This document shows, piece after piece, positions 26,605 to 34,324 of a stretch of DNA of 64,000 nt (position 1 is the first letter of the stretch; each line of letters begins with the position of its first letter). Source of the DNA: DATBHM01 sp963772375 (GTDB taxonomy: Bacteria; Actinomycetota; UBA4738; JACQTL01). Both the position numbers and the translations under genes were made by a program. Where the stretch lies: contig CAVYXG010000004.1 of NCBI GenBank assembly GCA_963772375.1, positions 186,001-250,000 on the forward strand, written 5' to 3'. Below the pieces are notes generated by a model. The model was not told the DNA's origin. It saw only the letters and a program-made list of their open reading frames with translations, and searched no databases.

Positions 26605-27696
26605 ATGCCGGACGAGCTCCCCCTCCACGCGCTCCTGTCCCAGGTGCTGGTGGCGTTCACGATCGAGTTCGACAACGAGGTCGAACACCGAATGCCGCAC
26701 CGGACCACCTCGCACGGCGCGACCGGTCGTTCCGGTCCGTGGCTCGTCTCGCTCGCGATGTGGCAGAACTGCCTGTTCCACCTCCCGGACGGCGGGCTCA
26801 CCGTTGATGAGGTCGGCCATCTCGCCCGGACCCCGACGAATCTCGACGGCATGCGCAGGTGGGGCTACGTGACGCTGGAGCCGCCGAAGGGTGCCTCGCC
26901 CAAGGCTCGGCCGGGTTCGAGCTGGATGATGCGGCCCACGACCGCCGGTCAACGCGCCCGCGACCTGGGGCGGGAGGTCCTTGGCGAGATCGAGGGAGGC
27001 TGGACCAGCCGGTTCGGCGCAGCGGTGATCGGCGGGCTTCGGAGCGCGCTGTGGGACATCGCCGGCCGGTTCGAGGTCGAGCTTCCGGACACGCTCCCGA
27101 TCCTCGGCCACGGGCTGCGGAACCGCGGGCCGGAGCCGGCCGTTCCGAGGTCACCCGGCCACGAGGATCCGAGCGGCCTGCCTCTGTCAGCGCTCCTGTC
27201 GCGCGTGCTGCTCTCGCTGGCCGTCGAGTTCGAGCAGGCTTCCCGACTCCCGATCGCCGTGTACGCCGACCTCGTTCGGGTGCTCGCCCCGGGACCCCTC
27301 CACGTTCGCGACCTTCCGGGGCGCGCGGGAGTCTCGAAGGAGGCCGTCTCGATGGGGCTCCGGGCGCTCGAGGAGACGAGCCTCGCGGTGGTCGCTCCGG
27401 ACCCGGCCGGCAGCCGGTTCAAGGCGGTGTCGCTCACCGAACGCGGCCACACGGCATCGAGCCGGGGCTGCCGACTCGTCGCCGGGGTCGAGGAGCAGTG
27501 GAGGGAACGGTACGGCGCCCCCGCGGTGAACAAGCTGCGTTCCTCGCTGGGACCGTTGGTCGAGGGCTCGCCGAATCCGCTGCTGCAGGGGCTCCGGCCC
27601 TACCCCGACGGGTGGAGAGCGGGGCAGCGTCCGATCGAGACGCTGCCACTGTTCCCGATGGTGCTCCACCGCGGCGGCTTCCCTGACGGCGCCTGA
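26605..27696 (+). CDS. tandem winged-helix (MarR-like) protein
   Basis: 363 residues from the ATG at 26605. The two halves are related: LPLHALLSQVLVAFTIEFDNE at residue 5 matches LPLSALLSRVLLSLAVEFEQA near residue 193. The first half has the wing region TPTNLDGMRRWGYVTLEPP. The second has an HTH, VRDLPGRAGVSKEAVSMGLR, and wing LTERGHTA. This looks like a single-chain dimer of MarR-type winged helices, probably a DNA-binding regulator. It is divergent from the PadR gene, which may be its target. Confidence 0.6.
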   Translation: MPDELPLHALLSQVLVAFTIEFDNEVEHRMPHRTTSHGATGRSGPWLVSLAMWQNCLFHLPDGGLTVDEVGHLARTPTNLDGMRRWGYVTLEPPKGASPKARPGSSWMMRPTTAGQRARDLGREVLGEIEGGWTSRFGAAVIGGLRSALWDIAGRFEVELPDTLPILGHGLRNRGPEPAVPRSPGHEDPSGLPLSALLSRVLLSLAVEFEQASRLPIAVYADLVRVLAPGPLHVRDLPGRAGVSKEAVSMGLRALEETSLAVVAPDPAGSRFKAVSLTERGHTASSRGCRLVAGVEEQWRERYGAPAVNKLRSSLGPLVEGSPNPLLQGLRPYPDGWRAGQRPIETLPLFPMVLHRGGFPDGA

Positions 27697-27734
27697 ACGA
27701 ATCCGCGCGCGGCCCCACGTCGTATGCCATCTGC

Positions 27735-27987
27735 ATGGGAGAACGAATCGTGGTCCGAATGCCCGACCAGTCGATTGGCGGAACTCGACTCCATGGTGCG
27801 CGCGGGACGGTTCGCGACGAGGGCCGAGGCAGTTCGAAATGCGATCGAGAACCTCATCGACACCGATCGCCGATTCCGACTCGGTGAGCAGATTGTCGCC
27901 GGCTACCGGCGGATTCCGCAAACCGACATGGAAGTGGCGGTCGCGACCAAAGCCGCAGTGCGGTCGATCGAGCAGGAGCCCTGGTAG
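27735..27987 (+). pseudogene. frameshifted ribbon-helix-helix antitoxin
   Basis: The frame starting at 27735 gives the ribbon strand MGERIVVRMPDQSIG. The next frame carries AELDSMVRAGRFATRAEAVR and NAIENLID, the two helices of a CopG/ParD-like fold. Removing one G near 27770 joins them into one protein. The C-terminus (QTDMEVAVATKAAVRSIEQE) looks like a toxin-binding tail, but no toxin gene follows. An isolated, damaged antitoxin is the simplest reading. Confidence 0.6.
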
Positions 27988-28035
27988 CCAGCCCGCCACC
28001 CAGGGGACCTGGTAGGGGGAGGTTCGCTGACGCAG

Positions 28036-28368
28036 TCAGGTTCCGGGCAATGCAGCGAAGATCCTGCGCGAACCCGCGGCGGCGATGAGCTCCCCATATT
28101 CGATCCCTCGAAGGCGTCGTTTCCGATACGGGAGCGAGACGACGATCGGATCGGCCTCCGCATGTTCGATCGAAACCTGGATGGCGTCCGATTCCACCGG
28201 CGCTCGGCGCGTGACGTCCACGCAGATCGCCGGGCGCGGATCGTCCGTTGTTCGGCCGGATTGCGGGAGCCCGCGCTCGAGTGCCGCCACCATGTCCGGA
28301 GCGTCGGTTCCTTCCGCCATGCTCATCGCGAGCACGCCGGCCACACGGAACGATGAGTCCCAGACCAT
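28036..28368 (-). CDS. hypothetical protein
   Basis: 110 residues from an ATG at 28368 after GGGGGTGAG. It begins VWDSSFRVAGVLAMSMAEG and contains CVDVTRRAPVESDAIQVSIE, an IVVSLPYRKRR strand and a final helix-turn (GIEYGELIAAAGSRRIFAAL). I do not recognise it. It is divergent from the sigma factor fragment and could belong to that system. Codon use looks less GC-biased than the backbone. Confidence 0.45.
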   Translation of the reverse strand: MVWDSSFRVAGVLAMSMAEGTDAPDMVAALERGLPQSGRTTDDPRPAICVDVTRRAPVESDAIQVSIEHAEADPIVVSLPYRKRRLRGIEYGELIAAAGSRRIFAALPGT

Positions 28369-28444
28369 TCGTCTCACCCCCGGCCATGAGGTGATATTTC
28401 TCGCTGGCCGCAACGCTCGGCGCCGCGTCTGGGTTTAGTGCCCG

Positions 28445-28805
28445 ATGACAGAGCGGGTGGAAGTGCCAGTTCCTGTCGAGGTATCGCATACCGAGGATTT
28501 CTCAGAGTTCTTCGAACAGGTGTATCCGCGCCTGGCGAGAGCGTGCGTGATCCTCACGGCCAACGTGGCCGAAGCGGACAACCTCGCGCAGGAGGCGATG
28601 GCGAGCGTCTACGAGCGATGGGATCGGGTGATGCACATGGCCTCCCCGGCTGGCTACGCGTTCCGAACTGCCGTCAACGTCGAAAAGAAGCGGCGCCGCC
28701 GGCAAGCCATCGCGGGGAAACACGCGACCACGATCAAGGAGGACGAGTCGGTCTTCCGAACGGCGGAGCTGCGAGTCGAGCTCGAGCAGGCTCTGCGGCA
28801 ACTTA
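28445..28805 (+). pseudogene. ECF sigma factor truncated by an insertion sequence
   Basis: 120 codons of an ECF sigma factor. Region 2 is clear: DFSEFFEQVYPRLARACVIL, EADNLAQEAMASVYERWDRV. The linker to LEQALRQL is intact. At 28805 the frame runs into the ISAzo13-type element. Region 4, which binds the -35 box, is absent, and none is found on the far side of the IS. The product cannot be a working sigma factor. Confidence 0.85.
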
Positions 28806-30091
28806 GGCCCTGGGCAGGAATAACATTGACCTAGGGAGCTCCGCGGCTATGCTTGCCCCGTGGCCGTCGATGAGGCGATCTTGGCGCGGAAGTTCGCGCT
28901 GTTGTGGCCGCACCTGAACGAGCGGCAGCGTCGGCTGGTGCTCGGTGCGGAGGCCGAGGCGCTGGGGCGAGGGGGGATCGCCGCCGTGGCCCGGGCGGCT
29001 CGCGTGTCGCGTCCGACGGTGACGAAGGGCGTCCAGGACCTACGGCATCCGAGCGAGCCGATGGGGCGAGCCCGCCGGCCGGGCGGCGGACGCAAGCGCC
29101 TTGCGCACAAGGACCGGGGGCTGCTGGGCGCGCTGGAGGCCCTGGTGGACCCGGCGACCCGGGGAGATCCGGAGTCGCCGCTGCGATGGACCTCCAAGAG
29201 CACCCGGGAGCTGGCCGATGCCCTCACCGCCGCCGGGCACCCCGCCAGCTACCGCACAGTGGCCGACCTGCTGCACCACCTCGGCTACAGCCTGCAGGCA
29301 GGCGTGAAGACACGGGAGATGACCGCCCATCCGGATCGTGACCTCCAGTTCCGGTACCTGGCCGATCAGGTCCGGGACCACCTCGACGGGGGTCAGCCCG
29401 TGGTGTCGGTGGACACCAAGAAGAAGGAGCTCGTGGGCAGCTACAAGAACGGAGGACGAGAATGGCAACCCACGGGCACGCCCGAGAAGGTGAACGTCTA
29501 CGACTTCATCGGGGAGGCCGGCAAGGCCGTTCCCTACGGCGTGTACGACGTGGCGGCCAACGCGGGATGGGTGTCGGTGGGTCGCGACCACGACACCGCG
29601 ACCTTCGCCGTGCAGACCCTGCGGCGGTGGTGGCAGACGATGGGCTTCGTCTCCTATCCGGGGGCCGATCGCCTGCTGGTGTGCGCCGACGGCGGAGGGA
29701 GCAACGGCTACCGGGTGCGGCTGTGGAAGGTGGAGCTCGCCGCCCTCGCTGCGGAGACCGGCCTGCGGATCACGGTGTGCCATCTCCCACCAGGGACCTC
29801 GAAGTGGAACAAGATCGAGCACCGCCTGTTCTCCCACATCTCCATGAACTGGAGAGGCCGACCCCTCACCAGCCACGAGGTCATCGTGGAACTCATCGGC
29901 TCCACGACGACCCGGGCCGGGCTGACCGTCCGCGCCGAACTCGACCCGGCCGCCTACCCGAAGGGCGTCAAGATCACGGACGAGGAGTTGGTGGCTCTCC
30001 CCCTCGTGCATCACACCTTCCACGGTGAGTGGAACTACACGCTCCACCCGCCCCGCGCCCCCGAATGACAACGTTGTAATTTCCCGAGCCC
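28806..30091 (+). mobile_element. ISAzo13-family insertion sequence, copy 1 (1286 bp)
   Basis: Bounded by comparison with the copy at 43058-44343, which matches throughout. The ends start GGCCCTGGGCAGG and, inverted, GGGCTCGGGAAAT, with the shared inner end ACNTTG. Both ends are flanked by TTA (28803-28805, 30092-30094), so the target duplication is TA or TTA. It interrupts an ECF sigma factor gene. Confidence 0.93.
28860..30068 (+). CDS. ISAzo13-family transposase
   Basis: 402 residues. An N-terminal helix-turn-helix (GIAAVARAARVSRPTVTKGV) precedes a core with VVSVDTKKKELVGSYKNGGR, the YDFIGEAGKAVPYGVYDVAA strand, a LLVCADGGGSNGYR catalytic Asp region and SKWNKIEHRLFSHISMNW with the catalytic Glu. 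These are hallmarks of the ISAzo13 group. The frame is intact and matches the second copy, so recent movement is likely. Confidence 0.93.
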   Translation: MAVDEAILARKFALLWPHLNERQRRLVLGAEAEALGRGGIAAVARAARVSRPTVTKGVQDLRHPSEPMGRARRPGGGRKRLAHKDRGLLGALEALVDPATRGDPESPLRWTSKSTRELADALTAAGHPASYRTVADLLHHLGYSLQAGVKTREMTAHPDRDLQFRYLADQVRDHLDGGQPVVSVDTKKKELVGSYKNGGREWQPTGTPEKVNVYDFIGEAGKAVPYGVYDVAANAGWVSVGRDHDTATFAVQTLRRWWQTMGFVSYPGADRLLVCADGGGSNGYRVRLWKVELAALAAETGLRITVCHLPPGTSKWNKIEHRLFSHISMNWRGRPLTSHEVIVELIGSTTTRAGLTVRAELDPAAYPKGVKITDEELVALPLVHHTFHGEWNYTLHPPRAPE

Positions 30092-30094
30092 TTA

Positions 30095-30200
30095 GCGCGG
30101 GGGGAGATATGTGGCCAGCCTCATGGTCTGGATAGTTCCGGACGCGACGCAAGCGGATATTCAAGCGGCCGGAGATGCCGTGGCTTCAATAAGCCTGGTC
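30095..30200 (+). other. possible gene fragment after the IS
   Basis: A GTG near 30111 opens a frame reading VASLMVWIVPDATQADIQAA and continuing GDAVASIS. This has the look of the extracellular FtsX-type domain found in some sigma/anti-sigma loci. It loses sense after about 30200. It may be the remains of the gene that followed the interrupted sigma factor. Confidence 0.25.
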
Positions 30201-30421
30201 GGTTACCTGCCGCGAGAAGCTCCCCCAGAGAGGACCGTGAAGCGGCGCGCACGTGTCGCCTCCCACGTACGAGACGATCCACTCATCGACCCCGTTGCGG
30301 TCATCTGGACCGCCGCGCCGAAGGGGAGGAAGCTCCCCCGCTTCCCGAGCTGATCCTGGGCGAACCTGTTCAATTGGTCGAGGACCCCGTCCATGTCCTC
30401 GCGGGGGCTCGGCCCAGCCAT
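30186..30421 (-). pseudogene. frameshifted small conserved protein
   Basis: The frame from 30421 gives MDGVLDQLNRFAQDQLGKRG followed by SFLPFGAAVQ. The next frame continues NGVDEWIVSYVGGD and ends at 30186. Together these resemble a small uncharacterised bacterial family (helix, FLPFGA, D-rich turn, beta strand). One frameshift near 30300 separates them, and the C-terminus is truncated near the IS edge. Confidence 0.45.
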
Positions 30422-30433
30422 GTCGCGGCCTCG

Positions 30434-31618
30434 CTATGTGGATTCGCTGCCGCGCTGGGCGGCCTTGGCGCGTTCGGTCGCGAAGACCTCCTCCGCCGCC
30501 GCGACCGCGGAGCCGCGCTTGACCGGGTAGCCCATCCCGTCGAGCGTCATCTCCAGCGCCGCGAGCCCCCGGATCATGTCGAGCTGGTCGTAGTAGCCGA
30601 GGTGCCCGATCCGGAACACCTTGCCCTTGAGCGGCCCCTGGCCCGGCGCCAGGACGATGCCGTGCTCGGCCCGGACCCGCGCCACGAGCTCGTTCCCGTC
30701 GATGCCCTCCGGTGCGCGGATGGCCGTGACCGCCCACGCCTTCTCCGGGTTGTCGCCGAACAGGTCCAGCCCCAGGGCCCGCACGCCGTCCTTCACGCCC
30801 ATCGCCAGCACTCGGTGGCGTTCCAGCGCGGCGTCGGCCCCGTCGGCGAAGTACAGCTCGAGCGCCGCCCGGACCCCCTGCACCAGCGAGATGGCCGGCG
30901 TCCACGGGTTCTCCGGCTCGGGGAGGTCGTACGACGCCTTGTACGCGGACCAGTCGAAGTAGAACCGCGGGCAGGAAGCGACCTTGTGCGCCTCCCATGC
31001 CTTCGGGGACACTGCGACGAACGCAAGCCCGGGCGTCGCCGAAAGCGCCTTCTGCGACCCGCCGCACGCCACGTCGACGCCCCACTCGTCGCACTCGAAC
31101 GGCACCGCCCCGACGCTCGAGACGCAGTCCACCGCGAGCAGCACGCCCGTGTCGCGGGCGATCTCCCCCACCGCCTCGATGTCGTGCAGCACCGCGGTCG
31201 AGGTCTCGCTCTGCTGCACGAGGACGCCCTTCGTCGGCGCCTCCTCGATGGCGGCTCGGACGTCGGCGGGGTTCAGCGCCCGGCCCCACTCGTAGTCGAT
31301 CACCCGCACGTCGAGCCCGTAGGCCTCGGCGATCTTCGCGAAGCGTTCGCCGAAGTACCCGGCCACCGGAACGACCACCCGGTCGCCCGGCGAGAACATG
31401 TTCTGGACCGCCGACTCGAGCGCGCCGGTCCCCGACGACGTGAACACCAGGACGTCGTTCTTCGTCCGGAACAGCCGCTGGAGCTGCTCGGTGACCTCGC
31501 GCAGCAGCTTCCCGTAGCCGGGCCCGCGATGGTACACGAGCGGTTGCGACTGGGCTGCGTAGACCTGCGGCGGAACCGGAACGGGCCCGGGCGCCATGAA
31601 GATCTCGGGCTTGTCCAT
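30434..31618 (-). CDS. class V aminotransferase (alanine/serine-glyoxylate aminotransferase family)
   Basis: 394 residues, fold type I PLP enzyme. The N-terminus IFMAPGPVPVPPQV, FTSSGTGALESAVQNMFSPG, SETSTAVLHDIEAVG, VDCVSSVGAVPFECDEWGVD and the PLP lysine in GGSQKALSATPGL are typical. It exchanges amino groups between Ala or Ser and glyoxylate or pyruvate. Since serA is in the window and no serC is seen, a role in the phosphoserine step is possible but unproven. The C-terminus is about 20 residues longer than usual. Confidence 0.85.
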   Translation of the reverse strand: MDKPEIFMAPGPVPVPPQVYAAQSQPLVYHRGPGYGKLLREVTEQLQRLFRTKNDVLVFTSSGTGALESAVQNMFSPGDRVVVPVAGYFGERFAKIAEAYGLDVRVIDYEWGRALNPADVRAAIEEAPTKGVLVQQSETSTAVLHDIEAVGEIARDTGVLLAVDCVSSVGAVPFECDEWGVDVACGGSQKALSATPGLAFVAVSPKAWEAHKVASCPRFYFDWSAYKASYDLPEPENPWTPAISLVQGVRAALELYFADGADAALERHRVLAMGVKDGVRALGLDLFGDNPEKAWAVTAIRAPEGIDGNELVARVRAEHGIVLAPGQGPLKGKVFRIGHLGYYDQLDMIRGLAALEMTLDGMGYPVKRGSAVAAAEEVFATERAKAAQRGSEST

Positions 31619-31769
31619 GCTGACGCTCCTTGTTCGTGAGCCGGTCGCCGCAGCGTATCACCGGCCCGGTCGCCGGCCGCCGGGCCGCGATGACGTGCGC
31701 GCTTGCTCCGCTCGGCCCGACCTGTCAGCCTTCGCCGGAATCCAACCGTCCGCCAGGGAGGAACCGCGC

Positions 31770-32438
31770 ATGGACACACTCGCACTGATCGACGAAGCGA
31801 TCGGGCGCCGCGACCTGCTGACGCATCCGTTCTACGCGAAGTGGGTGGAGGGAACCCTGCCCAAGGAGAACCTGCAGGAGTACGCGCGGCAGTACCACGC
31901 GTTCGAGTCGGCGTTCCCGACGTTCCTGTCGGCGCTGCACTCCCGGTGCGACGACCGAGCGACCCGCCAGGCCCTGCTCGAGAACCTGTGGGACGAGGAA
32001 CACGGTCCGGCCAACCACCGCGAGCTGTGGCTGCGATTCGCCGAGGGCATCGGCGTGGGCCGGGAGGACGTCGAGTCGACCGAGCCGAACGCCGCCACGC
32101 GGGCGCTGCTGGACACGTACGCGCGGGCCACCCGCGAGGCGCCCGTGGCCGCCGGCGTCGCGGCCGTGTACGCGTACGAGGCGCAGGTCCCCCGCGTGGC
32201 CCAGGCGAAGGTCACGGGGCTCCGCGAGCACTACGGGATCGACGGCGGGCCGGCGGCCGAGTTCTTCGAGGTCCACGGCAAGCTCGATGTCGAGCACTCG
32301 GCGGCCGAGCGGCACGTCGTCGCGGCCGCGCCGGAGGACGAGTCGGAGGCGATCCTCGAGGCCACCGCCGAGGCGCTCGACGCCTGGTGGGACTTCCTCA
32401 CCGCGGTCGACCTCCCGGTGCCGGCCCCCGTCGGGTAG
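31770..32438 (+). CDS. CADD-family protein, putative self-sacrificing p-aminobenzoate synthase
   Basis: 222 residues. The ATG at 31770 follows GGGAGGA. TenA/PqqC-like all-helical diiron fold, close to Chlamydia CADD: THPFYAKWVEGTLPKENLQE, ALHSRCDDRATRQALLENLW, DEEHGPANHRELWLRF. Using remembered C. trachomatis numbering, every key residue is kept at a constant offset of five: the metal ligands Glu76, His83, Glu137, His169, Asp173, His176, the modified Tyr22, and Lys147. CADD makes p-aminobenzoate for folate from its own Tyr side chain. The role here is inferred from these residues; PqqC-like oxidase function is the alternative. Confidence 0.8.
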   Translation: MDTLALIDEAIGRRDLLTHPFYAKWVEGTLPKENLQEYARQYHAFESAFPTFLSALHSRCDDRATRQALLENLWDEEHGPANHRELWLRFAEGIGVGREDVESTEPNAATRALLDTYARATREAPVAAGVAAVYAYEAQVPRVAQAKVTGLREHYGIDGGPAAEFFEVHGKLDVEHSAAERHVVAAAPEDESEAILEATAEALDAWWDFLTAVDLPVPAPVG

Positions 32439-32452
32439 CGCTCCGACCGCCT

Positions 32453-32701
32453 TCAGATATCGCGCAGGACCTTCCAGACGTCCTCGCCCTGGGGACGGAA
32501 GTCGATGTCCGCGTGCCCGCGGCGGAGCTTCCCCTCACCGCTTGCGACGGGCTTGCCGTTCCGGTGGAACACGCGATCCCAGAGCGTGCGGTGTCCGTTC
32601 GCCCGGCCGACCGACCGGGCCAGCGAGTCCAGCTGCGCCTCGCGGATCAGCTGGAGCCGGTTCAGCTCTCAGCCGGGGTGGGTGACGTTGGGAGTCATCA
32701 T
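32453..32701 (-). pseudogene. small conserved gene with an in-frame TGA at codon 11
   Basis: The ATG at 32701 has GGAGG 8 nt upstream and reads MMTPNVTHPG. A TGA follows at 32669-32671. The same frame then continues for 72 codons with clear coding character: LNRLQLIREAQLDSLARSVG, GHRTLWDRVFHRNGKPVASG, DIDFRPQGEDVWKVLRDI. It stops at 32453. The downstream part has no ATG, GTG or TTG near its start, only a CTG. Nonsense mutation, sequencing error or a CTG start are possible. It lies 38 nt after the flavoprotein gene, same strand. Confidence 0.55.
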
Positions 32702-32739
32702 GGGCGTCGCCTCCATGGTCCCACGTGGGCGGGTTCCCG

Positions 32740-33969
32740 TTACGAGGCCACGTTCGGTGGCGCGAGCGTCCGGAGGTCGACGTCCTCGTCGCGAAGCATG
32801 TCCGGGTCGGGTCGGACCGCCGCCCTGATGAGCGGCATGGCCCGGCGGACGTCCCGGGGACGGTTGATGCTGAGCACCGAGCGCAGCACGTCCTCGTGGA
32901 GATAGAACGCCGTGAAGGACCGTTCCTCCACGGAGCCCCGGAACACCAGCCGGTCCCACGTGAGCGCGAACCCGGCCATCTGGAGGTTCATGTCGTACTG
33001 GTCCGACCAGAACCAGTGCGGGTCGTCGAACACGACGCCGGCGCCCAGCATGTTCCGCGCCGCCGCCGGCCCCATCTTGAGGGCGTTGTCGAAGTGCTCG
33101 ACGCGAATGGAGCCGAACACCGGATGGTCGTGCCGCGCCACGTCGCCGGCCGCCCACACACCGGGCGCCGAGGCGGCGAGCGTCGCGTCCACGACGATAC
33201 CGCCCTCCACCTGGAGGCCCGACCCCTCGGCGATCTCGACATTCGGCTGCACCCCCACGCCGACCACCGCGAAGTCGCAGTCCACCCGCAGCCCGGACTT
33301 CGTGACGACGGCCTCCACCCGGGACGACCCCTCGAACCGGTCGACCGTCTCGCCGAAGTGCATCTCGACGCCGTGGTCGCGGTGGAACGACTCGACGACG
33401 CGACCCACCTCGGGCCCCACGATCCGGAACAACGGCGTCTCGAACGGCTCGACCGCCGCAACCTCGACCCCGAGCGACCGGAGCGAGGCCGCGACCTCCG
33501 CCCCGATGAATCCCATGCCGACCACGACGGCGCGGCCGCCCCCCGCGGCGGCCTGACGGATCCGCTCGGCGTCGGCCGCCGTCCGGAGGTCCATAACGCC
33601 CTCGAGGTCGAGGCCGGGGATCGGGAACCGCCGGTTGCGCGAGCCGGTCGCGATGAGCGCCACATCGTAGGCGAGCCGCTCGCCGCCCTGGAGCTCCACC
33701 GAGTTCGACCCCGGATCGATCCGTTCCGCGCGCACCCCGCTTCGAAGCTCGACGTCGTTGGCCGCGTACCACTCGACCGGGCGCAGAAACCCCTGCTCCA
33801 GGGTCTGCTCGCCTCGCAGGAACTCCTTCGACAGCGGCGGGCGCTCGTACGGTGGGAGCTCCTCGGCCCCGACCAGCACGATCCGGCCGTTGAACCCCTC
33901 CTGGCGGAGCGTCGAGGCCGCCGATCCCCCGGCCAGCCCCCCGCCCACGATCACCGCCGTCCGCGCCAC
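32740..33969 (-). CDS. FAD-dependent oxidoreductase (ferredoxin/rubredoxin reductase type)
   Basis: 409 residues. The FAD Rossmann motif VIVGGGLAGGSAASTLRQEG starts at residue 6, with YERPPLSKEFLRGEQ, then the NAD motif VVGMGFIGAEVAASLRSLG. VWAAGDVARHDHPVFG and the C-terminal Reductase_C domain (ENPHWFWSDQYD-like DPHWFWSDQYDMNLQMAG) complete a rhodocoxin/putidaredoxin-reductase type enzyme. It moves electrons from NAD(P)H to a ferredoxin or Rieske partner. No ferredoxin or P450 gene is adjacent. Confidence 0.9.
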   Translation of the reverse strand: MARTAVIVGGGLAGGSAASTLRQEGFNGRIVLVGAEELPPYERPPLSKEFLRGEQTLEQGFLRPVEWYAANDVELRSGVRAERIDPGSNSVELQGGERLAYDVALIATGSRNRRFPIPGLDLEGVMDLRTAADAERIRQAAAGGGRAVVVGMGFIGAEVAASLRSLGVEVAAVEPFETPLFRIVGPEVGRVVESFHRDHGVEMHFGETVDRFEGSSRVEAVVTKSGLRVDCDFAVVGVGVQPNVEIAEGSGLQVEGGIVVDATLAASAPGVWAAGDVARHDHPVFGSIRVEHFDNALKMGPAAARNMLGAGVVFDDPHWFWSDQYDMNLQMAGFALTWDRLVFRGSVEERSFTAFYLHEDVLRSVLSINRPRDVRRAMPLIRAAVRPDPDMLRDEDVDLRTLAPPNVAS

Positions 33970-34060
33970 GCTGTTCCTCCCTGCCGGTTGCCGTTTTCGA
34001 ATCCTACGGGTCGGCGGCGGCCGGGTTCAGATGCCTCATCCCGGGGCCGATGAACCACTC

Positions 34061-34309
34061 ATGCGCGCTCCCAGGATCGTTCCCGGCCTGCTGGTCGCGG
34101 CGGCGCTCTCCGCCGCATGCTCGGGCGCGTCGCCCCCTCCCGGCGACGGCATCTCGCACCCTACCCGAAGCCGCGTCGAGCACCGGACGACCGCGCCGAG
34201 TCCCTCGCCCACCCACCGGAGCCCCCGCCCGTCCCCGTCCGGGCCGCACCCCTCGAAGAACCCGTTCTCGCCGAGGGCATCGCTCTCGCCCGCCGCGTCC
34301 GGCGGATAG
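34061..34309 (+). CDS. small Pro/Ser-rich lipoprotein
   Basis: 82 residues. The signal RIVPGLLVAAALSAACSG ends in a good lipobox (LSAAC), and the rest is Pro, Ser and His rich without a fold. It is convergent with the MFS gene and divergent from the flavoprotein gene. Function unknown; low-complexity composition means it could also be a spurious frame. Confidence 0.4.
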   Translation: MRAPRIVPGLLVAAALSAACSGASPPPGDGISHPTRSRVEHRTTAPSPSPTHRSPRPSPSGPHPSKNPFSPRASLSPAASGG

Positions 34310-34324
34310 CCCGGGGGCCCCGGT

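Noticed and set aside
30111..30353. An 80-codon plus-strand gene after the IS
   Set aside because: Only the first 30 codons look protein-like. The rest overlaps a better-supported minus-strand remnant, so I list it only as a fragment.
32669..32671. TGA at codon 11 of the small gene read as selenocysteine
   Set aside because: There is no obvious SECIS-like stem-loop, no redox motif around the position and no selenoprotein machinery in the window. Mutation or error is simpler.
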